Positions 1 through 5,733 of a stretch of 7,154 bases of DNA are shown here, one piece after another. The number at the start of each line of letters is the position of its first letter. Position 1 is the first letter of the stretch. The DNA is from Dehalococcoidales bacterium (GTDB lineage Bacteria; Chloroflexota; Dehalococcoidia; Dehalococcoidales; UBA5760), in contig JAQUOC010000071.1 of the NCBI GenBank assembly GCA_028717305.1, positions 1 through 7,154 on the forward strand. The letters run 5' to 3'. Made by a program: the position numbers and the translations under genes. Under the pieces are notes generated by a model. That model made no database searches and was not told the DNA's origin. It worked only from the letters and a program-made list of their open reading frames with translations.

Positions 1-2
1 CC

Positions 3-593
3 AACCTGGCAACTCTGCTTAATTATAGCGCGTTATTCGCCGTTGGTTTCCTGTTAAGCCTGTATTTACAGTATATTAAAGGGCTCGATCCGCAAAACGC
101 GGGGCTTATTTTGGTAGCTATGCCGGTGGTACAGGCTGCTTTATCACCGCTCGCCGGTAGACTTTCCGACCGGATTGAACCTAGGCTACTTGCCTCAATC
201 GGTATGGGGATTAATGCCATAGGGCTCTCCGTACTCATTTTTGTCAATGAAAATAGTAGCCTGGGTTTTATCATCGGTATTCTGGTTCTTATGGGTGCTG
301 GTTTTGCTCTTTTTACTTCCCCTAATACCAATGCCATAATGAGCTCTGTGAAGCAAAGGTTCTACGGGGTAGCTTCAGCAACAATGGCAACCATGCGGCA
401 GATTGGAATGAGTTTCAGCATGGGAATTACCATGCTGCTATTTACAGTATATATCGGTAGAGTGGAAATTACGCCGGAACACTACCCGTCATTTTTAAGC
501 AGCACCAGAATAGCTTTCATGGTTTTTACCGCCCTGTGTATTGCAGGAATCTTTGCCTCGCTGGCAAGAGGCAATACGAGAAACACGAGCTAG
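3..593 (+). CDS. MFS drug efflux permease, DHA2 (EmrB/QacA-like) family, C-terminal part
   Basis: The open frame runs in from the left edge, so the N-terminus is missing and 196 residues are visible. About six hydrophobic spans can be read, near visible residues 6-25, 33-51, 62-81, 87-106, 125-149 and 170-188. This fits the last six helices of a 14-helix DHA2 transporter. A motif A-like cytoplasmic loop, AGRLSDRIEPR, lies at 51-61, and SPNTNAIMSSV followed by GVASATMATMRQIG (106-135) is typical of EmrB/QacA/LfrA-type proteins. Such permeases expel drugs or other small amphipathic compounds across the inner membrane in exchange for protons; the substrate cannot be predicted here. The TTG at 111 lies inside a transmembrane region and is not the true start. 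The gene ends at a TAG with a short hydrophilic tail. No clear terminator follows before the rel promoter. Confidence 0.88.
   Translation, partial: NLATLLNYSALFAVGFLLSLYLQYIKGLDPQNAGLILVAMPVVQAALSPLAGRLSDRIEPRLLASIGMGINAIGLSVLIFVNENSSLGFIIGILVLMGAGFALFTSPNTNAIMSSVKQRFYGVASATMATMRQIGMSFSMGITMLLFTVYIGRVEITPEHYPSFLSSTRIAFMVFTALCIAGIFASLARGNTRNTS
63..75 (+). repeat. 13-base repeated word, copy 1
   Basis: TATTTACAGTATA, in the MFS gene, read as TAT TTA CAG TAT (Tyr-Leu-Gln-Tyr). It is identical to the copies at 439-451 and 1463-1475. Chance cannot be excluded without a genome-wide count. Confidence 0.4.
439..451 (+). repeat. 13-base repeated word, copy 2
   Basis: TATTTACAGTATA near the end of the MFS gene, in a codon phase different from copy 1: the codons run CTA TTT ACA GTA TAT (Leu-Phe-Thr-Val-Tyr). 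The match therefore does not come from a shared peptide. Confidence 0.4.
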
Positions 594-610
594 CATTTTG
601 ACCATCTGGA

Positions 611-626
611 ATACTAGTATCATACT
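611..626. repeat. Overlapping palindromes of ATACT half-sites upstream of rel
   Basis: ATACTAGTAT (611-620) is a perfect 10-base palindrome. AGTAT-C-ATACT (616-626) is a second one sharing the middle half-site, so the order is ATACT, inverted ATACT, ATACT. It lies about 35 bases upstream of the predicted rel -35 box. It could be a regulator site or the remains of a weak hairpin after the MFS gene; there is no T-tract to make it an intrinsic terminator. Confidence 0.3.
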
Positions 627-660
627 ACTTCTGACATAGACCACAAGGCTTCGGGTGATT

Positions 661-689
661 TTGCACCTGTAACCACGTTACGCTATACT
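661..689 (+). promoter_or_regulatory. Predicted housekeeping promoter of rel
   Basis: TTGCAC (661-666) and TATACT (684-689) are separated by 17 bases. The -10 matches the sigma-70/sigma-A consensus at five of six positions, while the -35 matches only at TTG. Transcription would begin near 696, giving a very short leader before the candidate rel starts at 708-723. Confidence 0.42.
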
Positions 690-707
690 TAAAACTAATC
701 CTATCGG

Positions 708-2921
708 TTGGCAAGGTGGGTGGTGAGTTACAATCAGCTAAAAGCCAAGATTGAGGAATATCTCCCGGCAGACAAACTGGCTTTAATTGAGAGTGCCTAT
801 GACTTTGCTCGGAAGGCCCATGAGGGGCAGTTACGCATATCAGGTGAACCCTATCTGGAGCACCCGATACAGACTGCGTTAATCCTGGCAGATCTCCAAC
901 TTGATGCCAACTCTATTGCCGCTGCCTTACTGCATGATGTCCTGGAGAACTGTGATGTACCGCTTTCCGGTATTGAGACCACCTTCGGATCCGAAATAGC
1001 CAAGCTGGTCGATGGTGTCACCAAGCTAAGCAAACTTTCTTTATCAGGAACAGGTGATGGTGTCTCCGTATCCAGAACAAGTGAACAGCAGACGGAAAAT
1101 CTGAGAAAGATGCTGGTAGCCATGGCGGAGGACCTCCGTGTAGTGTTTATAAAACTGGCCGATAGATTACACAATATGCGCACTCTAGGTGTACTACCAC
1201 CGGAGAAACAGCGCAGGATTGCGCGGGAGACATTGGAGATATATGCTCCGCTGTCCCATCGTCTGGGGATATGGGAGCTGAAATGGCAGATGGAAGACCT
1301 CTCCTTTCGATATCTTGAGCCGGAGAAATATCGAAAAGTAGCCAGGCTGGTTGCTGCGCGGCGTGCCCGACGGGAGAGTGTAATAGCCCAGGTGATTCAA
1401 ATCCTGGTGGCTGAGTTTGACCGGGTAGGACTAAAAGTCGAGATATCGGGACGTCCCAAGCATATTTACAGTATACATCAGAAAATAGAGAATTATGCTG
1501 CCCAGGGAAAAACCTTTGATAACATACACGACCTGTTAGCCATACGGGTGCTGGTTGATACCGTGCCTTGTTGTTACACTGCTATAGGTGTTATCCATAA
1601 CTTATGGCGTCCTTTACCCGGTGATTTTGATGACTATATTGCTAATCCTAAACCGAATGGGTATCAATCCTTACACACGGTAGTAATGTATGGCGGTACT
1701 CCTCTGGAGATACAGATTCGTACCTATGACATGCACCGCGTTGCCGAATTCGGTGTAGCGGCCCACTGGCGCTATAAGGAAGGCAAAAAGAAGGATCTGC
1801 ACTTTGAAGAGAAGATAGGTTGGCTTCGTCAGCTAATTGAGTGGCGGCGGGAGCTAAGTGGCGCTGAAGAGTTTCTGGAGTCAGTCAAGACTGATATATT
1901 CATTGATCAGGTTTTTGCTTATACCCCCAAGGGCGAGATTAAGGACCTGCCCAAGGGCGCCACCCCGCTTGATTTTGCCTATCGTATTCATACTGAGCTG
2001 GGACACCGCTGCATAGGGGCTAGAGTTAACGGTAGACTGGTACCGCTTAATTACCAAATTCAGAATGGCGATATAGTGGACGTTATGACTACCAAGGGTG
2101 ATAAGAAACCAAGCCTGGACTGGTTGAATCCCCAATTGGGTTATGTCCGAACTTCTCATGCCAGAGAGAAAATACGGCAGTGGTTCAGAAAACAGGAGCG
2201 GACGGAGAATATTGAGCGCGGTCGTGATTTACTTGATAAAGAGATTAGAAGATTGGGGATAAAACTTAGCAGCCGGGAGGAGTTGGCCAAACTGCTCAAC
2301 TATGATGATATGGATGAGTTTCTGGCCGCTATTGGTTACGGTGGTATTTCTACCCATCAGATTGCTGTAAAATTATCTGCTCAACAGGAACAACAGAAAG
2401 AAACAACGGGAGTAATACCGACCAAGCGGGTGGCGCCGACCGTTAATGTACTTGGGTCGGGAGACATGCTGACCCATTTGGCCCAGTGTTGTCATCCCGT
2501 GCCCGGAGATAGTATTATCGGCTATATCACCCGTAGCCGGGGAGTATCAATCCACCGCCAGGACTGTTATAATATAATCCACGAGGATGAAAAGGAAAGG
2601 CTGATCTCGGTGGACTGGGGAAGTACCGCTGCACTGTACCCGGTCAACATTCGGGTTGAAGCTTGGGATAGGGTTGGGGTGATGCGTGACATCACCACAA
2701 TTGTGGCTGAAGAGAAGGTCAACATAGCAGCTGCCAGTTCGGTTCGACATGATGACAGTACTGTTACCGAATATTTTACTTTAGAAACAAACGGTCTGGC
2801 TCAGCTGAGCCGGATCTTAGGAAAAATCGAAGGGATCAGAGGAGTGCTAAACGTTACCCGGGTGGGAAGCGAGCCTGCTGCGAAAACTAACCCTTCGGCT
2901 CAAGCTAATCTAAACAGCTAG
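708..2921 (+). CDS. rel: Long RelA/SpoT homologue, (p)ppGpp synthetase/hydrolase
   Basis: This enzyme makes (p)ppGpp from ATP and GDP/GTP on stalled ribosomes and probably also degrades it. Its 737 residues match the family's usual 720-750. Domains in order: HD hydrolase (about 25-185), with R43, H52, HD 76-77, E80 and D152 in place; synthetase (about 240-355), with RPKH 249-252 and YQSLHT 319-324; TGS (about 394-460); a conserved-cysteine region around CCHP (594-597); and ACT (about 643-717). Two oddities are visible. The hydrolase motif HDxxED reads HDVLEN, and the synthetase motif is acidic DFDD (306-309) instead of the RxKD usual in bifunctional enzymes. The start is uncertain. TTG 708 gives the longest frame, but GTG 720 or GTG 723 lies just after AAGGTGG (713-719), and family homology begins only around SYNQL. 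The rpsT gene follows 11 bases after the stop, so the two are probably cotranscribed. Confidence 0.96.
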   Translation: MARWVVSYNQLKAKIEEYLPADKLALIESAYDFARKAHEGQLRISGEPYLEHPIQTALILADLQLDANSIAAALLHDVLENCDVPLSGIETTFGSEIAKLVDGVTKLSKLSLSGTGDGVSVSRTSEQQTENLRKMLVAMAEDLRVVFIKLADRLHNMRTLGVLPPEKQRRIARETLEIYAPLSHRLGIWELKWQMEDLSFRYLEPEKYRKVARLVAARRARRESVIAQVIQILVAEFDRVGLKVEISGRPKHIYSIHQKIENYAAQGKTFDNIHDLLAIRVLVDTVPCCYTAIGVIHNLWRPLPGDFDDYIANPKPNGYQSLHTVVMYGGTPLEIQIRTYDMHRVAEFGVAAHWRYKEGKKKDLHFEEKIGWLRQLIEWRRELSGAEEFLESVKTDIFIDQVFAYTPKGEIKDLPKGATPLDFAYRIHTELGHRCIGARVNGRLVPLNYQIQNGDIVDVMTTKGDKKPSLDWLNPQLGYVRTSHAREKIRQWFRKQERTENIERGRDLLDKEIRRLGIKLSSREELAKLLNYDDMDEFLAAIGYGGISTHQIAVKLSAQQEQQKETTGVIPTKRVAPTVNVLGSGDMLTHLAQCCHPVPGDSIIGYITRSRGVSIHRQDCYNIIHEDEKERLISVDWGSTAALYPVNIRVEAWDRVGVMRDITTIVAEEKVNIAAASSVRHDDSTVTEYFTLETNGLAQLSRILGKIEGIRGVLNVTRVGSEPAAKTNPSAQANLNS
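713..719 (+). promoter_or_regulatory. rel: Possible Shine-Dalgarno that would favour a later rel start
   Basis: AAGGTGG sits 3 bases before GTG 723 and directly abuts GTG 720. Both spacings are short, but TTG 708 has no ribosome-binding sequence at all. If this site is used, the protein loses four or five N-terminal residues outside any domain. Confidence 0.35.
1463..1475 (+). repeat. 13-base repeated word, copy 3
   Basis: TATTTACAGTATA inside rel, read in the third codon phase as ATT TAC AGT ATA, which encodes the conserved Ile-Tyr-Ser-Ile of the synthetase domain. The conserved protein motif constrains this copy; the two MFS copies are not constrained in the same way. Confidence 0.4.
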
Positions 2922-2927
2922 GGAGGT
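2921..2927 (+). promoter_or_regulatory. rpsT: Strong Shine-Dalgarno fixing the TTG start of rpsT
   Basis: GGGAGGT shares its first base with the rel stop codon TAG (2919-2921) and lies 5 bases before TTG 2933. No ATG or GTG nearby is in frame with the S20 N-terminus, so this site decides the start. Confidence 0.8.
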
Positions 2928-2932
2928 AGATA

Positions 2933-3217
2933 TTGCCACACAGTAAATCAGCTCAAAAAGAGGTGCGGTCTTCCAAAAGGAGACAGTTCCGCAATAAGTC
3001 CATCCGCAGTCTGTGCAAAACCAAGATAAGCAAAGCCGAGAAGATCATTCTATCCGGTGAGCTTAATCTGGGTCGGGAAGCAGTGACAGATGCGGTCAGT
3101 ACTCTGGACAAGGCATCTGAGAAAGGGATTATTCACGCTAATAATGCTGCCCGACGTAAATCGCGCCTGATGAAGAAACTCAATCAGGCACAGACCCTAT
3201 CTGTAACGGAAGGTTAG
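2933..3217 (+). CDS. rpsT: 30S ribosomal protein S20
   Basis: S20 is a primary 16S rRNA-binding protein that helps assemble the small subunit. The 94-residue product is highly basic and has the family hallmarks: an N-terminal KSAQKEVRSSKRR stretch (5-17), RNKSIRS (20-26), and a helical C-terminal half with DKASEKGIIHANNAARRKSRL (read as DKASEKG 59-65, then IIHANNAARRKSRL 66-79). Usual length is about 85-90 residues, so the slightly long tail (LSVTEG) is unremarkable. Translation begins at TTG behind a strong GGGAGGT. The gene follows rel with only 11 bases between, so it likely shares the rel transcript; no promoter is visible in the gap. A UUG start is also known for E. coli rpsT, where it matters for autoregulation by S20. 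Whether the same holds here is inference. Confidence 0.95.
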   Translation: MPHSKSAQKEVRSSKRRQFRNKSIRSLCKTKISKAEKIILSGELNLGREAVTDAVSTLDKASEKGIIHANNAARRKSRLMKKLNQAQTLSVTEG

Positions 3218-3251
3218 CCAAAAACTTTTTAAGAATCATAAGTCGGTGGTA

Positions 3252-3281
3252 TTGACAACAAGCTATGTTTGGCATTAGATT
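3252..3281 (+). promoter_or_regulatory. lexA: Predicted lexA promoter
   Basis: A perfect -35, TTGACA (3252-3257), is followed after 18 bases by TAGATT (3276-3281), a four-of-six -10. Transcription would start near 3288, exactly where the SOS operator begins, so bound LexA would block initiation. Confidence 0.55.
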
Positions 3282-3287
3282 GTTGTA

Positions 3288-3299
3288 GAACTTATGTTC
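3288..3299. promoter_or_regulatory. lexA: SOS box (LexA operator)
   Basis: GAAC-TTAT-GTTC is a perfect dyad of the GAAC-N4-GTTC type known from Bacillus and Actinobacteria (extended consensus CGAACRNRYGTTYC, matched here at 11 of 14 positions). It lies 28 bases before the lexA ATG and at the predicted transcription start, the classic arrangement for LexA autorepression. Reading the rest of the window I found no other GAAC-N4-GTTC. Confidence 0.82.
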
Positions 3300-3327
3300 G
3301 TTTTATGCGGATTTCCTGGAAGGGTAA

Positions 3328-3981
3328 ATGGTAAAGGAGCTATCGTCTAAACCACAACAGATTATCAACTTTATTTGTCGTTTTGTGGAGAATAGAGGCT
3401 ATCCACCTACTATAAGGGATATCGCAAGCGGATGTGCCATCAGTTCGACATCGGTGGTTAAATATAACCTGGATATTCTGGAAAGGAACGGTTACATTCG
3501 TCGTCACGGCGAAATAGCACGTGGTATTGAGATAGTTACTCACTCCGCGCATTTCAAATACCGATTGTTGGTGCCCGTTATTGGTCAAATAGCGGCAGGG
3601 AAGCCGATACCGGTGCCTACATCCGATACCTGGGATGCGGCTGCTTCTGCAGAAACTATAGAGGTAACCAGAGACTTGACCCGGGGGCGGGAGGGGATTT
3701 ATGCTCTAAGAGTGAAGGGGTGGTCAATGGTGGATGCTCTGGTCAGCGATGGTGATATCGTGCTGATGGAGTATGTCAACGCTGTAGATAACGGTGAGGT
3801 AGCTGCCATTTGGCTCAAGGCAGAAAGAGAGGCGACTTTAAAGAAGTTCTATGCTGAAGCCGGGAAAGTACGGCTTCAGCCAGCCAACACCAGGATGAAG
3901 CCGATATATGTCGAACCCGATAACGTAGAAGTTCAAGGTAGAGTAGTTACCGTCATCAGACAGTTTGGTTCAGGCAGATAG
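3328..3981 (+). CDS. lexA: LexA, SOS transcriptional repressor and self-cleaving S24 peptidase
   Basis: LexA represses DNA-damage genes and cleaves itself when RecA filaments form. The 217-residue protein has the N-terminal winged helix (about 6-70), with PPTIRDIA (26-33), recognition segment SSTSVVKYNLDIL (39-51) and wing RRHGEIARGIEI (58-69). The Ala-Gly cleavage bond is in GQIAAGKPI (A90-G91). The S24 catalytic dyad is Ser133 in GWSM and Lys172 in ATLKKF. The residue before the serine is Trp where many Gram-positive LexAs have Asp; this position varies (Met in E. coli), so activity is expected. ATG 3328 follows GGAAGGG (3318-3324). The gene has its own promoter and operator but may also receive readthrough from rel-rpsT, because no terminator is visible after rpsT. 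Confidence 0.95.
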   Translation: MVKELSSKPQQIINFICRFVENRGYPPTIRDIASGCAISSTSVVKYNLDILERNGYIRRHGEIARGIEIVTHSAHFKYRLLVPVIGQIAAGKPIPVPTSDTWDAAASAETIEVTRDLTRGREGIYALRVKGWSMVDALVSDGDIVLMEYVNAVDNGEVAAIWLKAEREATLKKFYAEAGKVRLQPANTRMKPIYVEPDNVEVQGRVVTVIRQFGSGR

Positions 3982-3987
3982 TCTGAT

Positions 3988-4015
3988 TTGATGTCTACTG
4001 CCATGTAGGTATAAA
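3988..4015 (+). promoter_or_regulatory. Predicted promoter of the class II aldolase gene
   Basis: TTGATG (3988-3993) and TATAAA (4010-4015) are 16 bases apart, matching the consensus at four and five of six positions. It begins 7 bases after the lexA stop. Transcription would start near 4022, leaving a leader of about 70 bases that carries the inverted repeat at 4030-4048. Confidence 0.48.
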
Positions 4016-4029
4016 CTATTAGATGGCTG

Positions 4030-4048
4030 ATATACGCTAAAGCGATAT
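4030..4048. repeat. Inverted repeat in the aldolase leader
   Basis: ATAT(A)CGCT-AA-AGCGATAT: two 8-base arms with one unpaired A in the left arm, just downstream of the predicted transcription start. It could be an operator or a small RNA hairpin (CGC-TAAA-GCG core). No T-tract follows, so it is not an obvious terminator. Confidence 0.35.
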
Positions 4049-4092
4049 GGTCTGATAAAATCATTAAGGTCGGTACCGGAAGAGAGAATGAT

Positions 4093-4662
4093 ATGCTTCT
4101 AGACCAGTTTCAAAGTACAGGTCGTGACCTGTGTAGTCGAGGTCTGGTCTGCTCCAACAGCGGGAATTTGAGTGTCAGGATGGGAGACCGTCTGGTGATC
4201 ACCCGCCGTGGTGGTATGCTTGGCTGTCTGGAGGAAAACGACCTGATAGAGACTGGTATAGATAAAAACGACCGTTTTACACCTCTCGCATCGAGCGAAC
4301 TGCCCGTGCACCGGGCCATCTATCGTGCAACCTCGGCGTTAGCCATTGTTCATGCTCACCCGCCGCATGCCGTTGCTATGTCGTTAATAGAAACCGAGAT
4401 TACCCCCAATTGTAGCGAAGTATCTCCCTTAATGGAGCGTGTTCCTGTTCTCGGCTGGAATATGGAAGTAAAGCCGGGTGGCTTAGCTGATATCATCGCT
4501 GAAGCGCTTAAGCAATATCATATTGTGATGGTTCGCGGTCACGGCAGCTTTGCTATTGGTCAGTTGCTGGAAGAAGCCCATAACTACACCACCCTTTTTG
4601 AGGCAAGCTGCCAGGTCCTTTGCCTGTTGCGGTCGTTGAAGGTGAGCGAGGTCAGAGAATAG
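4093..4662 (+). CDS. Class II aldolase/adducin family protein (L-fuculose-phosphate aldolase-like)
   Basis: Members of this zinc-dependent family cleave or form sugar phosphates, typically splitting fuculose 1-phosphate or ribulose 5-phosphate analogues between C3 and C4. The 189-residue length is close to the short archaeal and anaerobe versions; E. coli FucA is about 215. Visible active-site features are SNSGNLSVR (21-29) for phosphate binding, the catalytic SSE (67-69, Glu69), the HAHP zinc pair (His87, His89) and the third zinc ligand His150 in RGHGSF. All metal ligands and the acid/base glutamate are present, so a working enzyme is expected; the substrate is not certain. ATG 4093 is preceded only by a weak GGAAGAGAG stretch, and the ATG at 4088 is out of frame and soon stops. 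The gene converges on ilvE with a 17-base gap. Confidence 0.88.
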   Translation: MLLDQFQSTGRDLCSRGLVCSNSGNLSVRMGDRLVITRRGGMLGCLEENDLIETGIDKNDRFTPLASSELPVHRAIYRATSALAIVHAHPPHAVAMSLIETEITPNCSEVSPLMERVPVLGWNMEVKPGGLADIIAEALKQYHIVMVRGHGSFAIGQLLEEAHNYTTLFEASCQVLCLLRSLKVSEVRE

Positions 4663-4680
4663 CCTGTGGCCGATAGCTAT
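4659..4680. other. Weak hairpin between convergent aldolase and ilvE genes
   Basis: ATAGC (4659-4663) can pair with GCTAT (4676-4680) around a 12-base loop in the 17-base gap, followed by CATTTTG. It is the only structure available to end both transcripts but is too weak to call a real terminator. Confidence 0.2.
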
Positions 4681-5603
4681 CATTTTGTTGCCGGACCGTT
4701 TTTATAGACCGGGGTGTACCACTCACAGTATCTTGGGTTTTGCCCCTTTATTACTTCCGAGTACGCTTTTTGCAGCTTCCTGGTTATCTCACCGGCCTCG
4801 CCGCTGCCTATCTTATGCCCATCTATCTCAACCACCGGGGTGATATTAGCTGCTGTTCCGGTTAAAAAGCATTCGCTGGCGGTGTACAGTTCGCTATGGT
4901 TGATATGCCGTTCCGTGGTCTCTATCCCCAGTTCGTTGTGTGCCATCCTCATTACGGCGTCACGGGTAATTCCTACTACCATAAGGTCATCGACGCCGGG
5001 CGTCACCAGTCCGCCGTTTTGAACCAGAAAGATGTTCTCTCCGCTCCCTTCGGAGACGTAGCCGCTGGCAGTAAGCATGATTGCCTCGTGAGAATTATTC
5101 TTAATAGCTTCGGTCTTAGCCAGGGCATTATTCACGTAAAGACCAGTAATTTTGGCCTGTGGTGTCTCACTGGGGCGACGCCAGGAAGAGACTATGCACC
5201 TCACTCCGTTCGTATCCAGATATGGTCCCCAGGGGAAAGCAAAGACCATAAAGGCATCATCCAGATTATGCAATCGAACACCCAGTGCCTCTGAGCTCTT
5301 ATAGGCTAAAGGACGGACGTATATATCCTCCTCAAAACCGCATTTTGCGATCAGCTCCACAGTGATCCGGCAGAGCTGGTCAATAGTATGAGACAGGTTG
5401 ATATTAAGTACCCGGCAGCCGTTAAGCAGTCTTTGGTAGTGTTCGTTGAGACGGAAGATATAAAGCTGCCGCTCGTCGCTATTCCAATTACCGCGAATGC
5501 CCTCGAAAACACCGGTGCCATAGTGCAGGCAATGAGTCATAACTCCTAATCTGGCTTCAGTCATAGGAACAAATTGCTTGTTGAAATAGGCATATAGCGG
5601 CAT
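4680..5603 (-). CDS. ilvE: Branched-chain amino acid aminotransferase (fold-type IV PLP enzyme)
   Basis: The enzyme catalyses the last step of leucine, isoleucine and valine synthesis, moving the amino group between glutamate and the branched 2-oxoacids in the cytosol. Its 307 residues match IlvE. Family marks seen in order: HYGTGVFEGIRG (27-38), FRLNEHYQRL (50-59), YVRPLAY (95-101), the PLP Schiff-base lysine in QAKITGLYVNN (Lys151), SEGSGENIF (184-192, Glu185 contacting the pyridine nitrogen), GITRDAV (211-217), and GTAANITPV (249-257) binding the cofactor phosphate. ATG 5603 follows GAGAGGAG with 9 bases between, a good ribosome-binding site. D-amino acid transaminase or aminodeoxychorismate lyase are relatives, but length and motifs favour IlvE. 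No other branched-chain pathway genes adjoin it, and the leader is too short for peptide attenuation. Confidence 0.93.
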   Translation of the reverse strand: MPLYAYFNKQFVPMTEARLGVMTHCLHYGTGVFEGIRGNWNSDERQLYIFRLNEHYQRLLNGCRVLNINLSHTIDQLCRITVELIAKCGFEEDIYVRPLAYKSSEALGVRLHNLDDAFMVFAFPWGPYLDTNGVRCIVSSWRRPSETPQAKITGLYVNNALAKTEAIKNNSHEAIMLTASGYVSEGSGENIFLVQNGGLVTPGVDDLMVVGITRDAVMRMAHNELGIETTERHINHSELYTASECFLTGTAANITPVVEIDGHKIGSGEAGEITRKLQKAYSEVIKGQNPRYCEWYTPVYKNGPATK

Positions 5604-5639
5604 CTTAGAATACTCCTCTCAATAGGACTGATTTGACCT

Positions 5640-5669
5640 ATTATATCCATTCCCAAGATAGAAACACAA
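5640..5669 (-). promoter_or_regulatory. ilvE: Predicted ilvE promoter
   Basis: On the minus strand a perfect TATAAT (5645-5640) lies 18 bases downstream of TTGTGT (5669-5664), a weak three-of-six -35. Transcription would begin near 5633, about 30 bases before the ATG. Confidence 0.5.
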
Positions 5670-5678
5670 GCAGTCGAT

Positions 5679-5707
5679 TTGTCTAAAATCAGGTTAAGTG
5701 TTATATT
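5679..5707 (+). promoter_or_regulatory. Predicted promoter of the cupin gene, divergent from ilvE
   Basis: TTGTCT (5679-5684) and TATATT (5702-5707) are separated by exactly 17 bases, matching at four and five of six positions. Transcription would start near 5713, leaving only about 19 bases before ATG 5732. It is back to back with the ilvE promoter; the two -35 boxes are about 10 bases apart, so the two polymerases could compete. Confidence 0.5.
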
Positions 5708-5733
5708 AGATGCCGCTCGGTTAATTGGTTAAT
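5692..5733 (+). repeat. Three GGTTAA direct repeats over the cupin promoter and start
   Basis: GGTTAAG at 5692-5698, then GGTTAAT at 5719-5725 and 5727-5733. The last two are 8 bases apart and run into the ATG; the first lies just upstream of the -10 box. They may be regulator half-sites or chance in an AT-rich stretch. Confidence 0.3.

Noticed and set aside
23..337. Minus-strand open frame of 104 codons opposite the MFS gene
   Set aside because: The plus strand encodes an unmistakable transporter; the antisense peptide is proline/serine-rich noise.
851..1183. Minus-strand open frame of 110 codons opposite rel
   Set aside because: It is antisense to the HD domain of a clear gene; the peptide has no recognisable family and follows from rel codon use.
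3218..3251. Possible terminator after rpsT (AAAAACTTTTT)
   Set aside because: The dyad has a one-base centre and no GC stem, so it cannot form an intrinsic terminator hairpin.
4896..5294. Plus-strand open frame of 132 codons opposite ilvE
   Set aside because: It lies wholly inside the well-supported ilvE gene on the other strand and shows no domain pattern.
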